In this document: positions 53,465-61,467 of the stretch, one piece after another
How positions within the stretch are numbered: the first letter of the stretch is position 1
Layout of the letters: every line of letters starts with the position of its first letter
Origin: Dyella jiangningensis
GTDB lineage: Bacteria; Pseudomonadota; Gammaproteobacteria; Xanthomonadales; Rhodanobacteraceae
DNA length: 64,000 nucleotides
Direction: 5' to 3'
Assembly (NCBI GenBank): GCA_000632805.1
Contig: CP007444.1
Coordinates: 5,196,772-5,260,771, forward strand
Notes under the pieces: generated by a model
The model's database searches: none
What the model saw: the letters and a program-made list of their open reading frames with translations, nothing else
What the model was told of the DNA's origin: nothing
Made by a program: the position numbers and the translations under genes

Positions 53465-55036
53465 TCAGGCGACCCATTGAAGTGGCGCTCGATCTGCCAG
53501 AGCGAACAAAGGATCCAGCGAGTCAAATCGATACGCATCAAGCGTAAATGCGTTGTTTTCCTCAGCGAGCCGGAGGGGGCGGAGCGGAAGATCAATTCGA
53601 GGAAAGAGGTAGTAATCGAGGATCGTCCGTTGGTCCGAAGAAAGCCGAGCGACGATCGTGATGTCTGGCGCGAGACTCGTGTCAAAGTGCACTTTCCAGC
53701 GGAAGGTTCCGCTCGTTAGCTGGATGCAGCGAGAGAGGACGATCGAAAGCGTGAATTCACCATTGATAAGCATCAGGCCGGTTTCATGCGCGTCGACGGA
53801 TATCGACAGGCAAACGCGCTCCAAATCGGAAATGACCTTATCCACGATCTCAGGCAACATTTGCCGAAGAGATCTATTTATTTCAATGTAGCGATAGTCT
53901 CGCTCTGGGCGAAACCCTATCAAGGCGTATGCGCGAATGAGGCCACCAAAGCGCGCACTATAGGCGTGGCTTGAAGGCATCTCGTCTTGCTCATCGATGA
54001 GAAGCCCAGACAAGATCCCTGCTTTCTCATAGAGCTCGCGGAGCATGTGCAACATTGTGTCGCTGTCCAAATGTTCCGAGCGAGCGGAAATGATGGTTTG
54101 GACGCGCTCAAATAGCTCCGGCGAGATGATGGAGTCGAAGGCGCCCGCCCTGCGTATCCACATGTCGGGAGCGTTGCGAACCCGCTTTTGCTTTAGCTTG
54201 AATGATGTTCGGTTATAGACGTTGTTACCGACGTACTTTTCGTTGGTCAGAATCTGGTGGATAGTTCCCCGCGTCCATGGTCTGCCGAGATCGTTCTCTA
54301 AACCCATGGCGTTGAGGTCATCCGCGATGACTCGCTCGGGTTTTCCCTCTTCGAGAAAGGATCTGTATATCTGACGAATGATGGCGATCTCGTCGTCTGG
54401 GCCAGGAACAAGGACGACGCGGTCGGTCTGGAGGCTCTTCTTTTCACCTCGGCCCAACTGTCCTTTAGGTAGGCGTTGCTCATCAAGAAGCATCCGGCGA
54501 AGTCCATAGCCGGGAGATCCGCCTTGTCGAAAGCCGAGTTCGATGAGACGGCATTGGCCCTGGAAGACTTTGTTTGAAAGCTCCCTGCTGTATTCGCCCG
54601 CCATGGCCCGCTTGACGCTCTTCATGATGGTCGCCATAGGGCTTCCATCATTCTCGAAGGGCTCGGTGCAGTAGAAGACTCTTATTCCGGAACGCCGGCA
54701 CAAATACTCGTAGTAGGCGCTTTCGTCCGCGTCCTGAAATCGACCCCAGCGACTGATGTCGTACACGAGGACGGCCGAGAAGGCGGGCTTCCCGGATCGA
54801 ACGTCCTCAATCAGAGTCTTGAGCGCCTCTCGTCCTTCGAGTCTGAGGCCACTTTTTCCCTCATCTGCATAGGTGCGAACTATGACCATCCCATGCTGGG
54901 CTGCGTACTTCGCAATGGAGTCTTGCTGGTTTTCCGTGGAGTAGCGCTGATGATCCGTCGACATGCGGACGTACTGGGCCACCCTGATCGGTAGCTCGGG
55001 TCCGTCACCTGGCTTTGCCGTCGATCGCCGACCCAT
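53465..55036 (-). CDS. Large serine recombinase
   Basis: 523 residues. N-terminal resolvase domain with the catalytic Ser in QYVRMSTDHQRYSTENQQ and Arg residues in YDISRWGRF; then the Recombinase domain (GYGLRRMLLDEQRLP, and RVIADDLNAMGLENDLGRPW, INEKYVGNNVYNR type). The C-terminal region lacks the usual zinc-ribbon cysteines. It likely integrates, excises or inverts DNA at a short site. Together with two ParB-like proteins it forms a three-gene operon. The inverted repeats upstream of its start are a candidate site or operator. Confidence 0.88.
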   Translation of the reverse strand: MGRRSTAKPGDGPELPIRVAQYVRMSTDHQRYSTENQQDSIAKYAAQHGMVIVRTYADEGKSGLRLEGREALKTLIEDVRSGKPAFSAVLVYDISRWGRFQDADESAYYEYLCRRSGIRVFYCTEPFENDGSPMATIMKSVKRAMAGEYSRELSNKVFQGQCRLIELGFRQGGSPGYGLRRMLLDEQRLPKGQLGRGEKKSLQTDRVVLVPGPDDEIAIIRQIYRSFLEEGKPERVIADDLNAMGLENDLGRPWTRGTIHQILTNEKYVGNNVYNRTSFKLKQKRVRNAPDMWIRRAGAFDSIISPELFERVQTIISARSEHLDSDTMLHMLRELYEKAGILSGLLIDEQDEMPSSHAYSARFGGLIRAYALIGFRPERDYRYIEINRSLRQMLPEIVDKVISDLERVCLSISVDAHETGLMLINGEFTLSIVLSRCIQLTSGTFRWKVHFDTSLAPDITIVARLSSDQRTILDYYLFPRIDLPLRPLRLAEENNAFTLDAYRFDSLDPLFALADRAPLQWVA

Positions 55037-55081
55037 CGCCGCACCTTTGGATGTGCGCAGGCATTTAGGGACGGATAATTA

Positions 55082-55109
55082 GACAAAATGTTGTATTTTG
55101 TCAATACAA
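55082..55109 (-). promoter_or_regulatory. Overlapping inverted repeats upstream of the recombinase
   Basis: GACAAAAT/ATTTTGTC (55082-55102) and TTGTATT/AATACAA (55091-55109) overlap in an AT-rich stretch, 46-73 bp before the recombinase ATG. They could be the operator of the XRE protein encoded next door, or the recombination site. Confidence 0.6.
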
Positions 55110-55129
55110 TTCAATGTTTTGTTGCTGAA

Positions 55130-55477
55130 CTATAGGCTTACGGGCGCGCTGTAAGGTGTTGCCGGGGCCATGGTTTCTACGAGCCGAAGGAGAGCAACCT
55201 TTTGATCCTGAGTCAAAGTCCTGAATCGTTCGAGCAGGTGGACTTCCTCTGACAAAGGGGCCTCAGGGAGGCTGCTGGCCACGAGCTCCCAAGGGTGGCA
55301 ACCCAATGGAATGGCGAGCCGCAATAACCAATCTACCGTCAAGCGCCGTTTGCCAATCTCAAGCAGGCTGAGCTGCTGGTTGGTGGTGCCTGCTTTGGAC
55401 GCGAGGGAGTCGAGTGTTAGGCCCCGGGCCTCTCGTAAAACGCGGATACGATTGTTCACGCAGTTCAATGTCCCCAA
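55130..55477 (-). CDS. XRE family transcriptional regulator
   Basis: 115 residues. Cro/C1 helix-turn-helix at residues 8-63: IRVLREARGLTLDSLASKAG then TNQQLSLLEIGKRRL. The C-terminal part (EEVHLLERFRTLTQDQKVALL) is a helical dimerisation tail. It is directly upstream of the recombinase on the same strand, with the inverted repeats between them, so it probably represses the recombinase operon. Confidence 0.82.
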   Translation of the reverse strand: MGTLNCVNNRIRVLREARGLTLDSLASKAGTTNQQLSLLEIGKRRLTVDWLLRLAIPLGCHPWELVASSLPEAPLSEEVHLLERFRTLTQDQKVALLRLVETMAPATPYSAPVSL

Positions 55478-55669
55478 TGTGCCCCAGAAGTCTATGGTTG
55501 CATTCAGCCATACGGAGTGCGAGAGCGCTCGGCCCTTCTATGGGCGCTAGCTAAATTTAGGGGCTTTCATTTTTACCGTCCTCGATTTCGCTTGATCTCC
55601 TCGGTCCCAGATCAGGGGAAAGCGCAACGGTGGAAACTGGGCCAGCCGTACCCTGCGGCTCGGAAGGCC

Positions 55670-56434
55670 TCAATACGACGGCTTCCTCTTCTGCTTCTTG
55701 GCGTGCCTGGAAGCTTTCTGCTTGTGCTGCGCCACGGCCCGATTCCATCGCTCAGCGATCGGTTCGATCTGAGCGTAGGAGCCGTCGTTGCCAAAAACGG
55801 CTAAGAGAACCGGTGACAACTCGATATGCCCCACCTTCAGCACGTGTTCGACTCTTCGAGATTCGACATAAAAGAACACTGACACACTGAAAATGGTGAT
55901 CTGAATCCAGGTCGATGCAATCAAATTGAAGTGGCTAGACACCACGCGCGTAGCGAGCCAAAAGCACAGCGCGCAAACACAGGAGATCATCACCAGTATG
56001 AAGTTCCTATATCGGCCTTTCATCGGCTGGTCCATCAACTTCAACTTCGTGATGCGACGAATTGTAAAGAAGCTTGCGGCCAGGAATGGAACAGCCGCGC
56101 CGAAAATGTCAAAGGACGTCGCGCCATATGCTGTTGGTCTAAAGCTATAAACGCCGATAAACGCAAGTACACCGATGCCTGCAAGCTTCAGGTCGTTTTT
56201 GATCTCGTTGTAAAATTTGGTTTGATAAGGTGAGCTGACCCCCGCGTAGACAGCGAGCATTTCTACCGTCACTACTACCAAGTACGGCCAAAGCGCTGAC
56301 CCATACACAAGTACCAGCGCCAGATACCAGTTCAACTTACCCGGGATCGCTAAGTACCCTACGGATAGCGCAACGAAGCCAGTAAGGCCCAAAACATACT
56401 TCACGGCTTTAGCCGTCGATGTGCGAAGCGTCAT
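55670..56434 (-). CDS. Polytopic membrane protein of unknown function
   Basis: 254 residues with about six hydrophobic segments (near 13-30, 37-60, 83-100, 107-124, 145-163, 172-190) and a basic C-terminal tail (KQKASRHAKKQKRK). No known domain recognised. It lies 90 bp downstream of the DUF6527 gene on the same strand and may be the last gene of the ubiquitin-like operon, perhaps as membrane effector or target; this is a guess from position. GC content is low compared with the core. Confidence 0.6.
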   Translation of the reverse strand: MTLRTSTAKAVKYVLGLTGFVALSVGYLAIPGKLNWYLALVLVYGSALWPYLVVVTVEMLAVYAGVSSPYQTKFYNEIKNDLKLAGIGVLAFIGVYSFRPTAYGATSFDIFGAAVPFLAASFFTIRRITKLKLMDQPMKGRYRNFILVMISCVCALCFWLATRVVSSHFNLIASTWIQITIFSVSVFFYVESRRVEHVLKVGHIELSPVLLAVFGNDGSYAQIEPIAERWNRAVAQHKQKASRHAKKQKRKPSY

Positions 56435-56523
56435 GCCAGTGGGTCCTAATCCGAATGAGATGCGTGCATTGGCCTATCGGTCCGCCGAAGACGCGAAAGG
56501 TGACACGATGGTTGTTCGCCGTT

Positions 56524-56955
56524 TCAACGCGTGCGCAACCAATACCATGCCCGTGCGAGCCAGGATTCCTTGGCAGCTGGGCTCGTCTGCCATGTAGGCG
56601 CTTGGCGGTTGATCGTTTGGATGTGGCGATCGGCGTCTCGGCGATCGCGGCGTTTCACCTGTTCGATCTTTTGAAGAGACATGGAAGGTGCTGGAATGAC
56701 CTGATTGTCCCGGATCCAGTAATGCGATCGGCAAGGAAACTTCCAGTTGCCAATGGAAGGCCACAGGCTGACACCACGCTGACCCTTTATGATTCTCCAG
56801 CGTGAAGGCCTAAGGGGTGTGATGACTTCCTCCCCACATCCGCAACAGCACTTGTGAGCAGCCAGGGCGAACGGTTCACTTATATAGAGTAAGCCGTCTT
56901 CCAATTTTTCTGGGAGGTGCTCGACGAAGCGGGGTTCCAATGCGCGAATCTTCAT
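56524..56955 (-). CDS. DUF6527 family protein
   Basis: 143 residues from the ATG at 56955, just 2 nt after the E1 stop. Hallmarks: AAHKCCCGCGEEVITPL, GVSLWPSIGNWKFPCRSHYWI, both rich in Cys/His and likely metal-binding. DUF6527 genes accompany bacterial multiubiquitin/ThiF operons; a peptidase or ligase-like role has been suggested but I know of no proof. A longer frame to 56997 overlaps the E1 gene and is less likely. Confidence 0.8.
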   Translation of the reverse strand: MKIRALEPRFVEHLPEKLEDGLLYISEPFALAAHKCCCGCGEEVITPLRPSRWRIIKGQRGVSLWPSIGNWKFPCRSHYWIRDNQVIPAPSMSLQKIEQVKRRDRRDADRHIQTINRQAPTWQTSPAAKESWLARAWYWLRTR

Positions 56956-56957
56956 CT

Positions 56958-58151
56958 TCACGCTGCCATGTCGGGCGTAGTGATGAGGCGACTCCACGCA
57001 AGGACATACTTGACGACATCGGCCCCGACGTCATCCCCGTAGAAGCCAAAAAACTGTTTGAATCGGATGACTGCCAAGCATGCATTCAGTGCATTAAGTT
57101 CTACCAGCTGGATATTGTTATAGACGGCCTCTCGCGCGTCAGGTTGGGTCGGTAGATCAGCAACCAAGTGCGCGGAGTCGGGCGTCACTAGCGTCACGCG
57201 TGTCCGGGCGATCAGCTGGCTAGTCTCTGGAACGCGGTCAACACCAATGCCGACATCGATAAATGGGATGCCCTGCTGGACCAAGTGGGATGCAATGATC
57301 TGACGCGAGGGGCCATCATCGATGGCAACGAAGACAAAGTCGCAATCGTTGAGCTCGTGTACATTCGTGGCGTCAATGCGGCGCTCATGAGCATGGATGC
57401 CCGACCGCATAAGGCCATACACCTGCGCCAAGTACGTTGCCTTCTTGATACCAGCGTTGGCCGCCTCATTCGACAGTGCGCCAGGCATGCGAAAGACATT
57501 TTTCGGCGCGATGCTGTCATCGTCGTAGAGATGCACAGAGTCGATCGGGATCTTGGCAAGTGCATCAAGCAAGTAGCTGCCGGTGCCTCCTGTACCAATG
57601 ATGGCGACCTTTCGAAGTTTTAATTTTGCTTCACACTCATCCAGGCCCGCGCGAACGATGGTGTCATTGGGAAAATAAAAGGGAGATGGTGTCTGCCGTT
57701 GCCCAAAACTGCCGCGATCACCGTTCGCCGATACACCCGACTCCACTGCCTGCGCAAAGCCGGTCAACTTGCGAATGTAATGCGTCATCTTGTTGTAGAT
57801 GTTGTCGAGCAAGTTTCCGATCGGATCGGGTTTGTTCGAGAGTCGGCACTGCGCTTGCCGCCCTGCCACTGTCAAGCTGTTGGCGTCAGCCACCATCGTG
57901 TTCGCAAGCGATCGGCCATCGGGCCCGCACGGCACAGTCCCTGTAAACCAGACGGTATGATCGTTATCGAGCATACAGCGGCCTTCCTCTTCGCGGAAAG
58001 CGGAGATCAGGGCTCCGCGACTGACGACGCCTGCCGCAGAAACATAGGGAACGTGCTCGACGATGAGGTACCGATCTTCGATCTGGACGGTATAACCCTC
58101 ATCGACGAGCTGCTGGACTGCCGGATCACGAGCGGTTGGATTTTCCAGCAT
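56958..58151 (-). CDS. ThiF/E1-like activating enzyme with N-terminal DUF6791 region
   Basis: 397 residues from the ATG at 58151 (a GTG at 58181 gives ten more). The N-terminal ~170 residues (LVDEGYTVQIEDRYLIVEHV) match the DUF6791 type found before ThiF domains. The adenylation domain has VAIIGTGGTGSYLLDALAKI, the Asp/Arg motif LYDDDSIAPKNVFRM and PFIDVGIGV. A possible thioester Cys is in LNALNACLAV. Expected to adenylate the UBL C-terminus. Its start overlaps the UBL gene and its stop touches the DUF6527 gene, so it is central in the operon. Confidence 0.85.
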   Translation of the reverse strand: MLENPTARDPAVQQLVDEGYTVQIEDRYLIVEHVPYVSAAGVVSRGALISAFREEEGRCMLDNDHTVWFTGTVPCGPDGRSLANTMVADANSLTVAGRQAQCRLSNKPDPIGNLLDNIYNKMTHYIRKLTGFAQAVESGVSANGDRGSFGQRQTPSPFYFPNDTIVRAGLDECEAKLKLRKVAIIGTGGTGSYLLDALAKIPIDSVHLYDDDSIAPKNVFRMPGALSNEAANAGIKKATYLAQVYGLMRSGIHAHERRIDATNVHELNDCDFVFVAIDDGPSRQIIASHLVQQGIPFIDVGIGVDRVPETSQLIARTRVTLVTPDSAHLVADLPTQPDAREAVYNNIQLVELNALNACLAVIRFKQFFGFYGDDVGADVVKYVLAWSRLITTPDMAA

Positions 58152-58386
58152 CGAAGCGCATCCCGTTCTCAAGTTCGACACTTTGTCCGTTGGTCAGGCG
58201 GCCAGCTTGATGGCCGTGCGTCCATTCCACGTCGTAGAGATCCAGTTCCTCCGCAGGAGGATTGAAACCTGCCAGGTGCAAGACCTCAATGAACGAGATT
58301 TGCGGCCCCGGTACCTTACGAGGACGGGAGTTCACAAAGATCTGGAAGGTTTTTTCGTGCAGGTTCTCGGGATGTTCGGCAGTCAT
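58126..58386 (-). CDS. Ubiquitin-like (multiubiquitin-domain) protein, single domain
   Basis: 86 residues. The beta-grasp pattern of the multiubiquitin family is clear: FQIFVNSRPRKVPGPQISFIE, then AGFNPPAEELDLYDVEW and QSVELENGMRFDAG. Only one domain is present, while family members often have several. The C-terminus is AGKSNRS, not GG; trimming of five residues would leave a terminal Gly. It is encoded just before the E1, overlapping it by 26 bp. Probably conjugated to targets or stored as a modifier in antiphage defence. Confidence 0.82.
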   Translation of the reverse strand: MTAEHPENLHEKTFQIFVNSRPRKVPGPQISFIEVLHLAGFNPPAEELDLYDVEWTHGHQAGRLTNGQSVELENGMRFDAGKSNRS

Positions 58387-58416
58387 ACAGTGGCCTCTTG
58401 GGGGTGTGGATGGGCA

Positions 58417-58590
58417 TTACCGCTCTTTGCGCACGCCTTTGAACGGCTTGCGATCAGCCTTCTGATCGATGAACTGGCCGGTTCCTGCGTCGCGCTTCGT
58501 CCAGCGATCGTTCTTCGGGTTGTAGGTCTGGCTGCGATCGCGAACAGCCCCATTTCGGTGGCCATCTCCAGAGGGAGGGTTGGTTGCCAT
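58417..58590 (-). CDS. 57-aa basic protein, first gene of the ubiquitin-like operon
   Basis: 57 residues, not found in a list of longer frames. Begins MATNPPSGDGHRNGAVRDRS and ends DRKPFKGVRKER; highly charged and probably unstructured. I recall similar small proteins in other genomes but cannot name them. The stop is 30 bp before the UBL gene on the same strand, so it belongs to the operon. Its start abuts the first GTTTAC half-site. Confidence 0.65.
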   Translation of the reverse strand: MATNPPSGDGHRNGAVRDRSQTYNPKNDRWTKRDAGTGQFIDQKADRKPFKGVRKER

Positions 58591-58677
58591 GTTTACAAAT
58601 CCTTTAAATTGGTTGATTTGCGTAAACTATAGGTCTTGGTTTACGATGTGTCAACAGGACAAGGATTTATGTAAACC
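58591..58677. promoter_or_regulatory. Four alternating GTTTAC half-sites between the UBL and XRE-ImmA units
   Basis: GTTTAC at 58591, GTAAAC at 58622, GTTTAC at 58639 (as GGTTTAC) and GTAAAC at 58671 (as GTAAACC) form two inverted pairs with 25 and 26 bp between the arms. They fill the divergent promoter region. The XRE-ImmA protein encoded next door is the likely ligand; it would then control both transcription units. Confidence 0.65.
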
Positions 58678-58688
58678 ACGAGAGCGCC

Positions 58689-59768
58689 ATGCTAGGTGAT
58701 CGAATCAAACAGGGCCGCACTGCGGCCGGGCTTTCCCTGCGAGATCTGGCCCAGCTTGTCGGGCTGAGTGCTATGGCTATTTCTAAGTTCGAACGCGAGC
58801 AGCTGAAGCCTTCCAGCGAGACCTTGTTGCGCTTGGCGAAGGCTATGAACGTAAGGGTCGAATACTTCTTCCGGCAACCAGCCATTGAGTTGTCGGAAGT
58901 TGAATTTCGCAAGCACTCCAAGCTGTCCACCAAGGATGAAGAGAAGGCTCTGGCCGACGTACGAGAGCAACTGGAGCGTTGGCTGGAGCTAGAGGCTGTC
59001 ATCCCGGTGTCTTGGCCCAAAGCCTTCTTGCCGCCGGGCGACCTGGTGGGCGAATTGGCGACCTATGAGGACGTTGAAGTGCAAGCCGACCGCGTCCGAG
59101 CAACTTGGCAGTTGGGGACTGGGCCAATCCGCAATCTGATGGACAAGATGGAGGAGGAAGGCATCAAGGTCATCCTGACTCCTCACGATGGTGAAAAGAA
59201 ATTTGATGGCTTAGTCGCAAAAGCCAATGACCATACCGTGGTCGTGGTGGGCAAAGATTGGCCGGGTGATCGCCAGCGCTTTACGCTGGCTCATGAGCTA
59301 GGACACCTGGTACTTCACGGTCGGTTAGCTGCGTCACTGGACGAAGAACGAGCTTGCAATCGCTTTGCCGGTGCGTTTCTCGCGCCCAAGAGCGAAGTGC
59401 TTCGCCTTCTCGGTGAATCCCGGTCATGGTTAGAACCCCAAGAGCTTTACCTATTAAAACGGGACTGGGGGCTAAGCATGAATGGATGGATTTACCGTGC
59501 GCAGGATTTGGGGGTTCTAAATAGAGCGGCCGCGCGCCGACATTGGGACTTTTTTGCGCAGCAAGGAGAGGGACGTACCTGGCGTGAGTTGGAGCCGGGT
59601 GAGCCGTACCCTAAAGAGACCCCGCGCCGTTTCGAGCAACTGGTTTATCGAGCTTTGGCAGAGGATTTGATTGGAGAATCAAAAGCAGCTGAGCTGATGG
59701 GTATGCAACTCAGCAAGCTTCGTGCTCGCCGTCGCATGGATGCCGTCGATGCGCCTGGTTGTCACTGA
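58689..59768 (+). CDS. XRE regulator fused to ImmA/IrrE metallopeptidase
   Basis: 359 residues. N-terminal HTH (KQGRTAAGLSLRDLAQLVGL, MAISKFEREQLKPS) and a C-terminal ImmA/IrrE peptidase with RFTLAHELGHLVLHG and the Glu/Asn helix EERACNRFAGAFLAP. Proteins of this kind act as antitoxin/repressor in XRE-ImmA + PIN or similar pairs, and can be inactivated by stress. It overlaps the PIN gene by 20 bp and faces the UBL operon across the GTTTAC repeats. Confidence 0.88.
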   Translation: MLGDRIKQGRTAAGLSLRDLAQLVGLSAMAISKFEREQLKPSSETLLRLAKAMNVRVEYFFRQPAIELSEVEFRKHSKLSTKDEEKALADVREQLERWLELEAVIPVSWPKAFLPPGDLVGELATYEDVEVQADRVRATWQLGTGPIRNLMDKMEEEGIKVILTPHDGEKKFDGLVAKANDHTVVVVGKDWPGDRQRFTLAHELGHLVLHGRLAASLDEERACNRFAGAFLAPKSEVLRLLGESRSWLEPQELYLLKRDWGLSMNGWIYRAQDLGVLNRAAARRHWDFFAQQGEGRTWRELEPGEPYPKETPRRFEQLVYRALAEDLIGESKAAELMGMQLSKLRARRRMDAVDAPGCH

Positions 59769-60243
59769 CGCAAACATCATCATCGACCTCGCTGCGGGCG
59801 ACATGCTGGCGGAGATGTTTCGCCTGCCTGAGGTGGAGTTTTGCGTGCCCGATGTCCTCTATTTGGAAGAGTTGGCGGAAAATTTTGGCCTGTTGCCGGG
59901 ATTGGGTCTGCGAGTGCTTGCTCAGCCGCCGGAAGCTGTGGAGTACGTAGAGGCATGCGTCGTACGGTATCGGCGTGTGAGCTTCAACGATCTCTTTGCC
60001 TTAGCTTTAGCTCGCTCCCTTGGATGCGTGCTGTTGTCAGGAGACGGTGCGCTTCGGGATGTGGCCCAGATCGAACAAGTAGAGATTCGCGGGACGCTCT
60101 GGTTGATTGATCTCATGCTTGAGGCGGGCCTGGTTACGCTTGAGCGCGTCACTGCTGCATATGAGGCTATGCGCAGGGATGGAAGCCGACTGCCCTGGAA
60201 TGATGTGGAGGCGCAACTGCGACGCTGGCACTCCTTGCCTTAA
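59749..60243 (+). CDS. PIN-domain protein (probable toxin)
   Basis: 164 residues from the ATG at 59749 (another at 59740). Acidic PIN residues: RLVVTDANIIIDLAAGD, the Glu pair in YLEEL, SFNDLFALALARSLGC and LLSGDGALRD. PIN proteins are usually ribonucleases; this DUF3368-like type is common as toxin partner of XRE-ImmA proteins. The start lies inside the upstream gene, as is usual in toxin-antitoxin pairs. Effect on cells is not known. Confidence 0.82.
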   Translation: MRLVVTDANIIIDLAAGDMLAEMFRLPEVEFCVPDVLYLEELAENFGLLPGLGLRVLAQPPEAVEYVEACVVRYRRVSFNDLFALALARSLGCVLLSGDGALRDVAQIEQVEIRGTLWLIDLMLEAGLVTLERVTAAYEAMRRDGSRLPWNDVEAQLRRWHSLP

Positions 60244-60347
60244 AGATTCAAATTGCCTCAGGAGGGCCGATTCCAGTTCGCTCCTTGGCGGCCGAAAATA
60301 TCCGTGCAGTATTCAATGCATGATGAAGCCTCATTGGAGGAGGGGAT

Positions 60348-60742
60348 ATGGCAGGTCAGGTTCGAGAGGACGGGAAGTCAGCAGAAGAGGCGCACAAGTG
60401 GTCCAATCCAGTGTTGGTCTTCGGCTCTGTGTACTTCTTCTTTGTGGGATGGTTATATCTTCTCGCGTTTTGGGGACACTTCGACGCAAACGTCTTTGAG
60501 TATCTTGGTTTCAATGATGTGTTGAAGCTTGGAACCTCCCATTCTGGTACGGCGCCAGCCCGAAAGAGATCAACCTCTTCATGCTCGCGTCTGACCCGCG
60601 GCATTCCTCTAGGCGCGCAAAAGACGTTCTGGAAAGATTGGGCGTTCTGAACGGCATGTCAGCCGCCTTCCGCCTGGCAGGCGGTACCCGCTTCACATCC
60701 ATCTGGCCGCTACGCGCCACCCGCAAGTTCAGGCGGCCGTAG
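60348..60742 (+). pseudogene. Truncated membrane-protein gene joined to an unrelated C-terminus by frameshift
   Basis: The first half reads as an N-terminus with a membrane segment (VLVFGSVYFFFVGWLYLLAF, then NVFEYLGFNDVLKLG) preceded by GGAGGAGG. Around 60535 the frame changes and FWYGASPKEINLFMLASDPR continues to AFRLAGGTRFTSIWPLRATR and a stop at 60742. Both halves look protein-like, but not in one frame. It is probably a decayed gene. The identity is unknown. Confidence 0.45.
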
Positions 60743-60946
60743 TATCAGTGAAAGCCTGACCATTCGTCAGCAGTGGCCCCCGGATCTTTGCGATGGTGCG
60801 AAGATACCCACCTGCAGTGCTTTACTGACTTCCAGCTTGGCGTGAGCTTCCGCTCGTGAGATGCCACGTAGGCGCGCCCCGGCAACCAGGGAATAGGACG
60901 TCCAAGGCGCGACTCGACAGATCATGACTATGACGGAGGAAGTGAC

Positions 60947-61051
60947 ATGAGCAAGGGTATGGATTCGAAGAAATCCGACAAGAAGAAGCCGGCGAAGACG
61001 ATGAAAGAAAAGAAGGCGGCCAAGCAGGAAAAGAAGCGGAACGCGAAGTAA
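60947..61051 (+). CDS. 34-aa Lys-rich small protein
   Basis: Reads MSKGMDSKKSDKKKPAKTMK followed by EKKAAKQEKKRNAK; 16 of 34 residues are Lys or Arg. GGAGGA lies 6 nt before the ATG, and a terminator follows the stop at once, which supports a real gene despite its size. Similar short Lys-rich proteins occur in Burkholderia and Xanthomonadales; function unknown, perhaps nucleic-acid or ribosome contact. Confidence 0.7.
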   Translation: MSKGMDSKKSDKKKPAKTMKEKKAAKQEKKRNAK

Positions 61052-61083
61052 GCAGGCACCTCTGCCCCGAAGCGCCTGCTTTC
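61050..61083 (+). terminator. Terminator of the Lys-rich gene
   Basis: AGCAGGC and GCCTGCT pair around a 16-nt loop and are followed by TTTC, directly after the stop. Confidence 0.6.
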
Positions 61084-61467
61084 AGGGTGTCTTGCGGAGA
61101 TGGTTTCTCGTTCGAGCGCAGGCATTGGACGGCGCTAACGCCTGCGTCCAACCGATAGTGTCGAAAAAATCGCTTCCGAAATTTCGGGCCTCTCGAAGCC
61201 CGAAGCTCGAAGCATCGGCCACGACAATCGCTTCCCGGCGAGTTCGATGCGAAACATCTCGAAGAATCGAACCGTCGTGGGCACCGCGCGCGATAATTCG
61301 CGCCCCATTTTTCTTGGCCAGGCATTTTCAGCACCATCGACCCGAAACGCACATGGCGGACTGCCCTGCCTCTCTCGAGGATCTCGGCGCGCCGTTGGCG
61401 TCCGCCAACTGAATAAGTAACAGACGTAGCCGTATGATGGGTGTCCCACACAGGGAGTCATACGAAT

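Noticed and set aside
58383-58565. 60-residue frame MATEMGLFAIAARPTTRR on the minus strand
   Set aside because: It overlaps, in another frame, the better-supported 57-residue gene at 58417-58590, which starts with the operon promoter and fits the spacing.
60822-61451. 209-residue minus-strand frame
   Set aside because: It runs antisense to the Lys-rich gene and its terminator, has no ribosome site and no recognisable domain.
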